32,654 nucleotides of DNA from assembly GCA_937983545.1 (NCBI GenBank), contig CALJZP010000188.1, positions 1 through 32,654 of the forward strand, read 5' to 3'. Below are positions 7,476 through 15,131 of this stretch, piece by piece. Below the pieces are notes generated by a model that saw nothing but the letters and a program-made list of their open reading frames with translations, did not search any database and had not been told where the DNA came from. Position 1 is the first letter of the stretch, and every line of letters starts with the position of its first letter. Origin of the DNA: an uncultured Azonexus sp. Lineage in GTDB: Bacteria; Pseudomonadota; Gammaproteobacteria; Burkholderiales; Rhodocyclaceae. A program made the position numbers and the translations under genes.

Positions 7476-7736
7476 ATGGCAACCGAACGCAAAACGGACG
7501 CCCCCGAGGCGCCGGCCCTTCCTTGCTCCATTGAGCATTACAGCCTCATGACCCCTTGGCCGGCGGACGGCAAGCCGGGCCAGTGCTGGGGCGCAAAATG
7601 CGCCGCCTACGCCCCCGTAAACGACGGCTGGGGGTACTGCCTCTTTCATCAAGCCTTGCGGGTAATGGGCAACGACGCCAAGCACGGAAACGAGGAAGTA
7701 CGCCGCGTGCTGGAAAAGCTGGGGGTGAAATCATGA
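7476..7736 (+). CDS. Small putative zinc-binding protein, 86 aa
   Basis: Unknown family. The middle part has a C-x4-C-x12-C-x2-H arrangement (CWGAKC ... YCLFH) that could hold one zinc ion, with a further Cys upstream (LPCSIEHY). The stop overlaps the start of the primase-helicase gene (ATGA at 7733-7736), indicating translational coupling and suggesting a role in replication or its control. Without homologues I cannot say more. Confidence 0.75.
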   Translation: MATERKTDAPEAPALPCSIEHYSLMTPWPADGKPGQCWGAKCAAYAPVNDGWGYCLFHQALRVMGNDAKHGNEEVRRVLEKLGVKS

Positions 7737-10081
7737 TTGCCCCAGCACTCTACGGCCTTACGGTACACCGGCAATTCATCGTCTACCGCCTTGAGCCCAG
7801 CAAATCACGCCTCGGCAAGCTGGAAAAGCTGCCGATTGACTACAGCACCGGCCGCGTAGTTTCCGCCCACGATAGCGCCTTTTGGTTGAGCTATGACAGC
7901 GCCGACCGCTTCGCCCAGCAGTTTGGCGACGGCCATGGTGTGGGCTTCGTAATCACCCCCGAAAGCAAGGTGTTTTGCCTGGATATCGACGGCTGCCTAC
8001 AGGCCGACGGCCAATGGTCCCAGCAATCCCGCGACCTGTGCGCCATGTTTCCCGGCGCCGCTATCGAGTGCAGCGTATCCGGTCGGGGCCTTCACATTTG
8101 GGGCACGTATTCCGGCGATATGCCGCCACACGGCTGCAAAAACGAGGCCCTGGGCATTGAGCTATATACCGAGAAGCGATTTATTGCCCTGGGGCGGGCG
8201 GAAGGCGCTACAGGCAACGTCGGAACGGATTGCAGCATGCCGCTTCAATGCGCCGCCGCCGTCTACTTCCCGCCCGATATGGCCCAAACCGTCGACCAAG
8301 CATGGACGGAAGGACCGTGCGAGGAATGGCGGGGGCCGGCTGATGATGAAGAGCTATTGCGCCGGGCCATGCGTTCCCAATCCAGCGCCGCCGCTTTCGG
8401 GGGGCGGGCTTCCTTTGCGGACCTTTGGCAAGCGGACCCCGTGGCTTTGACTAAGGCGTATCCGGCCGGCGGCCGTGTCGACGGAACCCCTTACGATGCC
8501 AGCAGCGCCGACGCCGCCCTGGCCCAGCATTTGGCCTTCTGGACGGGGAAGGACTGCGAACGCATCAAGCGGCTAATGGAGCGTAGCGCCTTGGCCCGCG
8601 ACAAGTGGAACCGGGAAGACTATTTGCCCCGCACCATCCTGGGGGTTGTCGCCCGTCAATTTGAAGTCTTCGTTGACGAGGCAACCCGGCGCCGGGAGCA
8701 AATCGAAGAGACTATGCGAATCGGCGAGGGCTCCGACGAAATCCGCCTTGCAGGCACGATCACGCTTGATGAAATGCTGCCCCGCTTCGTCTTCATCCAA
8801 GACGGCCAGCAAGTGGTCGACCTGCAACAGCCGCAACACGTAGCCGCGTTGGGCGATTGGAAAGCAACTTTTAAGGCGTCGACGACGACCCTGGAAGTCA
8901 AAGGACAATTCAACTTTGACGGCACGCCGAAAACGAAGACCTACGAAACGGCCGCCCTTTGGGAGAAGAACCCGAAGCGCCAAATTGCCCACGCTGTAAC
9001 CTTCAAGGCTGGTGGACGGCGGGTAACAGCCGACCCCAAGGGCAGAGAGGCCCTAAACACTTGGAGCCCGGTCGACCGTAGCGTGCCGCCTGGCGACCCC
9101 TCCCTGTTCCTTGAGCATGTGGGCTACCTCTTCGGCGCCGACGCCCCGCGCTTCCTTGATTGGCTGGCCCATATCGAGCAGCGACCGGGGGAGCTTCCGC
9201 ACCATGGCTGGGTCCATATTTCGGACACGCACGGCACGGGCCGCAACTGGCTTGCCGGCGTTGTCGCCCGCCTGTGGCCGGGGTATGGCGCCATCAATTT
9301 TGATTTGAGCGGAATGCTACGCACCGGCTTTAACGACCGGCTGTCGAGCAAGCTAATTGCCGTGGTCGACGAGATTCGGGAGGGCGGCAACGATGCCAAA
9401 TGGGACAACGCGGAAACGATGAAGCGGGTCGTTACCGAAGAGTACCGGACCATTAACCCGAAGTTTGGGCGAATCCGCGAAGAGTTCAACGCCTGCCGCT
9501 GGCTGATCTTTTCAAATCACATTAGCGCCCTGACCTTGGACGAACACGACCGCCGCTTCAATGTCGTGCATAACGAAGCGCCGCCCCGAGCCCCGGACTA
9601 TTACGCCCGCCTGTACGCCGTCTTGAAGGAGCCTGCATTTATCGCCGGGGTTGCCCATTTGCTACGGACCCGCGACCTATCCAGTTTCAACCCTGGGGCG
9701 CATGCCGCTATGAACGCCGCCAAGGAAGCCGTCGTCGCCGCCAGCCGTAGCGAAGCTGACGAAACCCTGGTCGAACTGGTCAAGCACTGGCCCGCCGATG
9801 TAATCCATACGTCGACCCTTGGCGAACTGATTACCGGCCAGCTTGGCGGCAAGGTTACGCGGGGCCATATGCACGCCTTGGAGCGCCGGGGAATTAAGCC
9901 CTATAGGTCGCTTATCAAGATTGAGGGGGCGCCTGTCCGGGTCAGCATCTTGCGGAACGTTGCGCGATGGAAAGACGCAGAGCCCGTGCACATTCGTGCC
10001 GAGCTAGGGCGAGGGCCGACGCCGCTGCAAATGCCGATAGGCGGGGCGCGGGCCTACCTGGATAACCTCACAGCCGTTTAA
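7733..10081 (+). CDS. Primase-polymerase/helicase replication protein
   Basis: A 782-residue replication protein joining an N-terminal archaeo-eukaryotic primase (prim-pol) domain to a C-terminal superfamily 3-like helicase, as in NrS-1-type and satellite primases. Primase motifs are DID at residues 84-86 (FCLDIDGC), SVSGRGLHIW (114-123) and GIELYTEKRF with ALGR (141-154). The helicase shows a P-loop position SDTHGTGRNW (497-506), Walker B AVVDE (543-547) and a sensor FSNH (593-596). Oddly, the expected P-loop Lys is Arg504. The ATG at 7733 overlaps the previous stop; a longer frame upstream lies over that gene and is unlikely to be used. The inverted 9-bp repeats directly downstream (10096-10200) are a plausible origin for this protein. 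It should allow autonomous replication of the excised island. Confidence 0.88.
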   Translation: MIAPALYGLTVHRQFIVYRLEPSKSRLGKLEKLPIDYSTGRVVSAHDSAFWLSYDSADRFAQQFGDGHGVGFVITPESKVFCLDIDGCLQADGQWSQQSRDLCAMFPGAAIECSVSGRGLHIWGTYSGDMPPHGCKNEALGIELYTEKRFIALGRAEGATGNVGTDCSMPLQCAAAVYFPPDMAQTVDQAWTEGPCEEWRGPADDEELLRRAMRSQSSAAAFGGRASFADLWQADPVALTKAYPAGGRVDGTPYDASSADAALAQHLAFWTGKDCERIKRLMERSALARDKWNREDYLPRTILGVVARQFEVFVDEATRRREQIEETMRIGEGSDEIRLAGTITLDEMLPRFVFIQDGQQVVDLQQPQHVAALGDWKATFKASTTTLEVKGQFNFDGTPKTKTYETAALWEKNPKRQIAHAVTFKAGGRRVTADPKGREALNTWSPVDRSVPPGDPSLFLEHVGYLFGADAPRFLDWLAHIEQRPGELPHHGWVHISDTHGTGRNWLAGVVARLWPGYGAINFDLSGMLRTGFNDRLSSKLIAVVDEIREGGNDAKWDNAETMKRVVTEEYRTINPKFGRIREEFNACRWLIFSNHISALTLDEHDRRFNVVHNEAPPRAPDYYARLYAVLKEPAFIAGVAHLLRTRDLSSFNPGAHAAMNAAKEAVVAASRSEADETLVELVKHWPADVIHTSTLGELITGQLGGKVTRGHMHALERRGIKPYRSLIKIEGAPVRVSILRNVARWKDAEPVHIRAELGRGPTPLQMPIGGARAYLDNLTAV

Positions 10082-10095
10082 TCGCGGGATAGGGG

Positions 10096-10200
10096 GTAAC
10101 GGAAGTAACAGAAGTAACGGGATTCTCGGGAGTGTAGGGGGAATTTATAAATCTCTCTCTGCTCTTTTAAGGTATCTGTTACTTCCGTTACTTCTGTTAC
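10096..10200. other. Inverted iteron array, candidate replication origin
   Basis: Three 9-bp units lie in line at 10096-10122 (GTAACGGAA, GTAACAGAA, GTAACGGGA). Three more lie on the opposite strand at 10174-10200 (read on the minus strand GTAACAGAA, GTAACGGAA, GTAACAGAT). The 51-bp spacer contains an AT-rich part (AATTTATAAATCTC and TTTTAA). The array sits just behind the primase-helicase gene, where satellite origins are often found. It could alternatively fold as a long hairpin in RNA, or act as an operator. Confidence 0.65.
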
Positions 10201-10229
10201 CCGCCAGCCCAAGGAAAGGAGCAAACCCC

Positions 10230-10667
10230 ATGCACATTGAAGAACTATTGCGGAAGGCCATTGCAGCCGAAGCCAAGGCCAGCCGGAAGAATTCCAAGGC
10301 GGTTGCGCGAGTGTGGGCGTTAACCTACGCCGACGCGGCCCTGGCCCTCTTTGAGCGCCTACGGATTGAAAGCGGCAAGGCGCGGACATTGGTCAACGTG
10401 GCTCACGCCTACCACGCCCGCAAAGCCGAGCTATCCGAATTCGACCGCGCCTGGCGTGTCTTCAAGAAAAGCCCAAGTGGGCACTATCAAGCCGCCATCC
10501 TTGCCCAGCGGGCAATTTTGCAGGCAACGGACGCGGTAAAGGACGCTTGGCCGGTCGAACGTCTGGCAGAAGCCGCCGTCGCCTTGAGCAAGGCAGAATC
10601 CTACGCTTCCCGCTCCCCCTTGCTCAAAGTCCGGGAATTCCTGAGCGCCCACCATGAGCCCGCTTGA
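10230..10667 (+). CDS. Hypothetical helical protein, 145 aa
   Basis: No family recognised. The product appears almost entirely alpha-helical and Ala/Lys/Arg-rich, without membrane segments. A strong ribosome site AAGGAAAGGAG (10211-10221) precedes the ATG. It starts 29 bp behind the iteron array and overlaps the next gene by 14 bp. Being next to the putative origin and the primase, it may belong to replication or its control, but the sequence alone does not show this. Confidence 0.75.
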   Translation: MHIEELLRKAIAAEAKASRKNSKAVARVWALTYADAALALFERLRIESGKARTLVNVAHAYHARKAELSEFDRAWRVFKKSPSGHYQAAILAQRAILQATDAVKDAWPVERLAEAAVALSKAESYASRSPLLKVREFLSAHHEPA

Positions 10668-11034
10668 ACTACGGCGCCGCCTTAAGGCTTGGTACTTGGC
10701 ATGCGAACGCGTCGACGCCGTGCGTCAATACCTGGCACACAGCGAAGAATTGGCCGAACGGCGCATTTCGCTATACCTCGACACCGGCAAGATACCGCCC
10801 CCGCTGGTGTTGCCCGACTATCCAGAATTCCCGCCGGAGTGTGTGGGCATGATTTGCGGAGCCAAGGCCAAGAGTACGGGGGAGCCGTGCAAGTCGACCC
10901 AAATCCATAAAAATGGCCGCTGTAAATTCCATGGCGGGCTTTCTACAGGCCCCAAAAGCCTTGCCGGAAAATTAGCGGCATTGGAAAATCTAAGACTTGG
11001 GCGGGAACCCCATAGGGACGTTTACAAAAGCTGA
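10654..11034 (+). CDS. HGGxSTG-type small zinc protein
   Basis: A 126-residue protein with the C-terminal motif of the HGGxSTG family, frequent in phages and islands: CGAKAKSTGEPCKS, then GRCKFHGGLSTGPKS, where three Cys and one His probably bind zinc, followed by a basic helix (GKLAALENLRLGREPH). The family's function is not established to my knowledge; DNA binding is suggested by its basic character. The ATG at 10654 overlaps the end of the preceding gene in another frame, implying coupling. It is the last gene of the island before the right arm-type sites. Confidence 0.82.
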   Translation: MSPLELRRRLKAWYLACERVDAVRQYLAHSEELAERRISLYLDTGKIPPPLVLPDYPEFPPECVGMICGAKAKSTGEPCKSTQIHKNGRCKFHGGLSTGPKSLAGKLAALENLRLGREPHRDVYKS

Positions 11035-11057
11035 AATTTTGCCCCGCGACGACTAAA

Positions 11058-11077
11058 CCGGGTACGAAACCGGGTAC
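11058..11077. repeat. Right arm-type integrase sites (CCGGGTA motifs)
   Basis: CCGGGTAC at 11058-11065 and 11070-11077, 12 bp apart and preceded by AAA, mirror the pair at 3026 and 3038 in the same orientation. They lie 53 bp before attR. Together with the left set they are the best candidates for integrase arm binding. Confidence 0.6.
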
Positions 11078-11129
11078 ACGAAAGGAACGGAAATTATGAT
11101 TACCAGTAACCATGCGCCTTTGTGGCTGT

Positions 11130-11150
11130 AACTTTCCGTTTAACGTCTAA
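11130..11150. other. attR: right attachment site imitating the ychF end
   Basis: AAC TTT CCG TTT AAC GTC TAA would read NFPFNV-stop, compared with NFLFNV-stop in ychF. There are three mismatches to 2887-2907, of which two are silent. The identical 9 bases are 11142-11150. If crossover is inside these, the bases to the left come from the element's attP, which therefore mimics the host gene end. Confidence 0.75.
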
Positions 11151-11162
11151 CCTCCTCCGCCG

Positions 11163-12908
11163 ATGACACCCCCGGAAAAACCGTCGCCGACCGGTGCCGA
11201 CGACGGCTTTCCGCTCTCGTCAGCCATCTTGTGGCGTGCCTACGAGCAAAGCCATGAAGCGGTGCTCATTTCCGACGGGGAAAACCGGATCGTCGCGGCC
11301 AACGCGGCCTTCACGCGACTGACCGGTTACACGGCCGCGGAAGTGATCGGCCAGAATCCCCGCATCCTGGCCTCCGGCAATGCCAGCCCCGAGTTCTACA
11401 CCGGCATGTGGGAAAGTCTTGCCCAGTACGATACCTGGGAAGGCGAAATATGGGACAGGCGCAAGGACGGCAGCATTTACCCGAAATGGCTATGCATCTC
11501 GGTCATCCGCAATGCCAGCGGCCTGATCAGCAACTACGTCGCCAACTTCACCGACATCAGCGCCAGCAAACAAGCGGCCGACCGCCTGGCCCAGCTCGCC
11601 TACCATGACGTCCTGACCCATCTGCCCAACCGGCTGGCCTTCGAGTCCCAACTCGCCCACGCCCTGCGCGTCTGTGAGCGGGAAGGCCGCCAACTGGCCT
11701 TGATGTTGATCGACCTCGACAACTTCAAGAACATCAACGACACCCTGGGACACCACACCGGCGACGAACTGCTGCAACAGGTTGCCCGTCGGCTGCGCGA
11801 GTCGGTACGAGCCAGCGACCTCGTCGCCCGCCTGGGCGGCGATGAGTTCGTTGTCGTTCTGCCCGAGATCGAAGGCCCGCAGACAGCCGCCCGGGTCGCC
11901 AACAAGATCCAGGTTGCGATTGCCGAGAACTACTGGGTCGGCGAGCATCTGCTCTACACCACGCCCAGCATCGGCATCAGCCTTTATCCGGGCGACGGCA
12001 CCGATCCGGGTATCCTGCTGCGCAATGCCGACTCGGCGATGTACCACGCCAAGAACGCCGGCCGGAACAACCATCAGTTTTACGCCTCGCGAATGAACGA
12101 AGCGGCCGGCGAACGCCTGCAGCTGGAAAACGAGCTGCGCCAGGCAATCTCGTCCATCTCCCCCGAAAACTGCGAATTCTCGCTGCACCTGCAGCCGCAG
12201 ATCGATACGGCAACAGGCCGCGTCGTTGGCCTGGAGGCCTTGCTACGCTGGACAAGCCCGACCTACGGCATGGTCTCGCCCATGCGCTTCGTGGCGATTG
12301 CCGAAGAAACCGGCCTGATCCAGCCGCTGGGCGACTGGGTGATCTGGGAAGCCTGCCGGATCACGCGCCAACTGCGCACCCACGGCATTGACGACGTGCG
12401 CCTGGCGATCAATATCTCGGCGCAACAGCTCCGCCACGAAAACCTGCTGCTGCTCATTCAGGGCGCTCTGGCCTGTTATGACCTGAAGCCCCAGGACATC
12501 GAACTCGAGGTCACGGAAAGCACGGCCATGCAGAATCCGGAAATCACCTTGTCGATTCTCGACCAGCTATCCGCCATGGGCATCATGCTGGCCATCGACG
12601 ACTTCGGAACCGGGTACTCGTCGCTGGCCTACCTCAAGCACTTGCCGATCAACCGCCTGAAGCTCGACCGCTCCTTCGTCACCGATATCGAAACCGACCC
12701 CAACGATGCCGCCATCTGTACCGCCACGATTGCGCTGGGACACAGCCTCGGTCTCGAACTGGTCGCCGAAGGGGTGGAGACGGAAGCCCAGCGCGCCTTC
12801 CTGACTCACCTCGGCTGTGATGTCCTGCAGGGCTACCTGTACGGCAAGCCCATGCCCTTCGATGAAACGGTCGCCTACCTGAAGGAATTCCGCTCCGCTA
12901 GCGAATGA
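11163..12908 (+). CDS. PAS-GGDEF-EAL c-di-GMP signalling protein
   Basis: A 581-residue protein predicted to make and/or break cyclic di-GMP. Domains: PAS/PAC (about 20-137), GGDEF (about 140-305) and EAL (about 325-575). The GGDEF signature is intact (225-229). An inhibitory RxxD site (RASD, 216-219) lies exactly five residues before it. The EAL signature is EALLR (358-362), with DDFGTGYSS and VAEGVE further on, so both activities are possible. No transmembrane segment is seen, so it is cytoplasmic and probably senses through PAS. It lacks a Shine-Dalgarno sequence; the bases before the ATG are CCTCCTCCGCCG. Before island insertion this gene would have stood 12 bp behind ychF and may have depended on its transcription and translation. 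The end overlaps the convergent SpeE-like gene by 11 bp. Confidence 0.93.
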   Translation: MTPPEKPSPTGADDGFPLSSAILWRAYEQSHEAVLISDGENRIVAANAAFTRLTGYTAAEVIGQNPRILASGNASPEFYTGMWESLAQYDTWEGEIWDRRKDGSIYPKWLCISVIRNASGLISNYVANFTDISASKQAADRLAQLAYHDVLTHLPNRLAFESQLAHALRVCEREGRQLALMLIDLDNFKNINDTLGHHTGDELLQQVARRLRESVRASDLVARLGGDEFVVVLPEIEGPQTAARVANKIQVAIAENYWVGEHLLYTTPSIGISLYPGDGTDPGILLRNADSAMYHAKNAGRNNHQFYASRMNEAAGERLQLENELRQAISSISPENCEFSLHLQPQIDTATGRVVGLEALLRWTSPTYGMVSPMRFVAIAEETGLIQPLGDWVIWEACRITRQLRTHGIDDVRLAINISAQQLRHENLLLLIQGALACYDLKPQDIELEVTESTAMQNPEITLSILDQLSAMGIMLAIDDFGTGYSSLAYLKHLPINRLKLDRSFVTDIETDPNDAAICTATIALGHSLGLELVAEGVETEAQRAFLTHLGCDVLQGYLYGKPMPFDETVAYLKEFRSASE

Positions 12909-14397
12909 CCTTGCGCCACTCGGCCTCGAAGTAGCGCACCAAGACCTGGTTGTTCAACTGATTGACCTCGGCCGTAACCCGTCCCATATCGGCTGGAAAG
13001 ACGAACATTCCCGGGATGATCTGGGGCGTCAGGTAGCGCGTCTTCGGCAGTTCGAGCGCCCCCGGAACGAAAGACCGACGCCCGGCAAGGATATAGCCCC
13101 ACTCGCCGAACGATGGCACTTGCGTGTGGTAAGGCGAGGTTTTGAAGCCGACGCTTTCCAGCGTCGTCACCACGCACCAGAACGACTGCCGGGCATAAAG
13201 CGGCGATGTCGACTGGACAACCAGCAAGCCGTTGGCCGACAGTCGCTTTTCGATCAGGCGGTAGAAGGCCGCGGTGTACAGCTTGCCGAGCGCGAAATTC
13301 GACGGATCGGGAAAGTCGATAACGATGAAATCGAAATAATCCCTGCTCTCCTCCAGCCACTGCACGGCATCGGCATTGACGACGCTCACCCGATCCGACT
13401 TCAGCGCTCCCTCGTTCAGGGCCACCAGCGCCGGGGCCGTCGAGAACAGGTCGGTCATGCCGGGATCGAGATCGACCAGGGTGACCGATTCGACCCCCGG
13501 ATACTTCAGGATTTCACGCACCGCGAGCCCATCGCCACCGCCCAGGACGAGCACGCGCTTCGCACCGGGCAGGCTGGACAGGCCGGGATGGACCAGCGCC
13601 TCGTGATAACGGTATTCGTCGTGCGACGAAAATTGCAGATTGTTGTTCAGGAACAGGCGCAGGTCGTCGCGCCAGCGGGTGACGACAATACGCTGATAGG
13701 GCGTCGACTCGGCATGGACGATTTCGTCGGCATACACATGCGCTTCGGCCATGCTCGTCAGTTGGCCGGCGCCGGAAAAACCGGCCAGCAGCAAGCCGAA
13801 TACTCCCCAGCTCTGCGCCAGCAGTGCGCGACGGGCCGGCAACTGCTCCCGGAACAGATGCAGGGCCCATAACGCGACCCCGACGTTGAGCAGGCCGAAC
13901 AACAGCCCGGTGCGCACCATGCCCAGATGCGGCGCCAGGATCAGCGGAAACAGGATGGATACCGCCAATGCCCCCAGATAATCGAAGGTCAGCACTTGCG
14001 ACACCAGATCCTTGAACGCCAGTTCACGTTTCAGGATGCGCATGACCAGCGGAATCTCCAGCCCGACCAGCACGCCGACGCCGAACACCACGAGATAAAG
14101 CACCAGCTTGAACGGTGCCGACAGCCAGGTGAAGACCAGGAACAAGCCAACCGCCGAGAACCCGCCGAGCAGGCCCACCATCAGTTCGATCTGGATGAAG
14201 CGGCCGATCAGGTCGCGGGTAATGTACTTGGACAGCCAGGAACCGACCCCCATGGCGAACAGGTAGGTGCCGATCACGGTCGAAAACTGCATCACCGAAT
14301 CGCCCAGCAGGTAGGACGACAGGGCGCCGGCGATCAACTCGTAGGCCAGGCCGCAGGAGGCAATGACGAAGACGGAAAAGAGAAGGGCATGACGCAT
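12898..14397 (-). CDS. speE: Membrane-anchored polyamine aminopropyltransferase (SpeE-like)
   Basis: A 499-residue fusion of an N-terminal membrane domain with a C-terminal spermidine synthase-like domain. About six to seven hydrophobic segments lie in residues 5-210. The enzyme part has the nucleotide-binding VLVLGGGDG (GGGDG at 286-290), acidic VTLVDLDPGM and the IDFPDP motif (360-365) corresponding to the catalytic Asp loop, so transfer of aminopropyl groups from decarboxylated S-adenosylmethionine is expected at the membrane. The start at 14397 gives a natural first membrane helix; a longer frame upstream lacks support. Such membrane versions often accompany DUF350 and DUF4178 genes, which occur here at 20712-24090. 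The YceI gene is divergent, 81 bp away. Confidence 0.88.
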   Translation of the reverse strand: MRHALLFSVFVIASCGLAYELIAGALSSYLLGDSVMQFSTVIGTYLFAMGVGSWLSKYITRDLIGRFIQIELMVGLLGGFSAVGLFLVFTWLSAPFKLVLYLVVFGVGVLVGLEIPLVMRILKRELAFKDLVSQVLTFDYLGALAVSILFPLILAPHLGMVRTGLLFGLLNVGVALWALHLFREQLPARRALLAQSWGVFGLLLAGFSGAGQLTSMAEAHVYADEIVHAESTPYQRIVVTRWRDDLRLFLNNNLQFSSHDEYRYHEALVHPGLSSLPGAKRVLVLGGGDGLAVREILKYPGVESVTLVDLDPGMTDLFSTAPALVALNEGALKSDRVSVVNADAVQWLEESRDYFDFIVIDFPDPSNFALGKLYTAAFYRLIEKRLSANGLLVVQSTSPLYARQSFWCVVTTLESVGFKTSPYHTQVPSFGEWGYILAGRRSFVPGALELPKTRYLTPQIIPGMFVFPADMGRVTAEVNQLNNQVLVRYFEAEWRKVIR

Positions 14398-14478
14398 GGG
14401 CAGCGATGCTACCCGAAATGCGCGGAACGGCGCAGCACCCGAACGGTCAGAGGAACAGCGCCATACGAGACGAAAGCC

Positions 14479-15045
14479 ATGCCCCCCTGTCGCCTGCTTG
14501 CCGCCCTGCTGCTGACTGCCTCGGTCACCTGCGCCGGGGCCACCCAATATGTCATCGACCCCGGCCACACCTACGCCAGTTTCGAGATCGACCACCTCGG
14601 CTTCTCGACGCAGCGTGGGCAATTCAACCGTAGCAGCGGAACGGTCGAATTCGATCCCGAACGAAAGACCGGCCGTATCGACATCCGCATCGACGCGGCA
14701 TCGCTCGACACCGGACTCGACCTGCGCGACAACGTGTTGCGCGGTGAAGACTGGTTCGATACGCGGTCTTTCCCCGACATCCTGTTTCGCAGCCAGAAGC
14801 TGATCTTCGACGGCGACAAACTCAGCGCTGTCGACGGCAGCCTGGTCATGCGCGGCGAAATCCGCCCGATACGCCTGGAAATCCTTCGCTTCAAGTGCGG
14901 CCTCAATCTGGCCAACCGCAAGCGCGGCTGCGGCGCCGACGCGCAAGCCAGCCTGCGCCGCTCCGACTTCGGCCTGAACAACGGCTTGCCCTTCATCGGC
15001 GACGAGGTCCGCCTGCGCATCCAGGTCGAAGCCTACCTGCCCTAA
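14479..15045 (+). CDS. YceI-family periplasmic lipocalin-like protein
   Basis: A 188-residue secreted protein. Residues 1-21 form a signal peptide (LLAALLLTASVTCAGA) followed by the mature start TQYVIDPGHTYASFEIDHLGFS, the hallmark of the YceI family, whose members bind isoprenoid-type lipids in a lipocalin-like barrel. Further family signs are GRIDIRIDAASLDTG, the LRGEDWFDTRSFPDILF segment and the C-terminal SDFGLNNGLPFIGDEVRLRI. Two Cys residues (in KCG and RGCGAD) may form a disulfide. It is divergent from the SpeE-like gene, and ribBA follows after 86 bp. The exact ligand cannot be told from sequence. Confidence 0.92.
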   Translation: MPPCRLLAALLLTASVTCAGATQYVIDPGHTYASFEIDHLGFSTQRGQFNRSSGTVEFDPERKTGRIDIRIDAASLDTGLDLRDNVLRGEDWFDTRSFPDILFRSQKLIFDGDKLSAVDGSLVMRGEIRPIRLEILRFKCGLNLANRKRGCGADAQASLRRSDFGLNNGLPFIGDEVRLRIQVEAYLP

Positions 15046-15131
15046 ATCGCCTGTCGCTCACTAAAGTCATGTGCTAACGCGCTGTTTCTGCGAAAATAGC
15101 TCCCCTTCTGCTGTTCCCCGGAATACCCCCC

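Larger units (their letters stand above)
2908..11150. mobile_element. Integrated satellite-like island in the 3' end of ychF
   Basis: About 8.2 kb bounded by two copies of the ychF 3' end. They share an identical 9-bp AACGTCTAA (2899-2907 and 11142-11150) inside an 18/21 match. The integrase lies next to the left end, and CCGGGTA arm-type motifs lie near both ends. All genes are on the + strand: integrase, AlpA-like regulators, a primase-polymerase/helicase, a baseplate-hub-like protein and small unknown genes. By eye the genes use more CTA, TTG and TAG codons than the flanking core genes, which favour CTG. No capsid, portal, terminase, lysis, relaxase or type IV secretion gene is seen. I infer a P4/PICI-like satellite or a minimal replicating island. 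The exact crossover within the 9-bp core is not determined. Confidence 0.85.

Noticed and set aside
10096-10200. CRISPR-like array
   Set aside because: The units are 9 bp, contiguous and arranged in two inverted blocks without unique spacers of regular size; no cas genes are present.
2908-11150. Prophage
   Set aside because: No terminase, portal, capsid, tail tube, tape measure or lysis gene; only one tail-like protein. A satellite-like island fits better.
15046-15131. FMN riboswitch before ribBA
   Set aside because: The 86-bp gap is too short and shows none of the conserved RFN-element segments.
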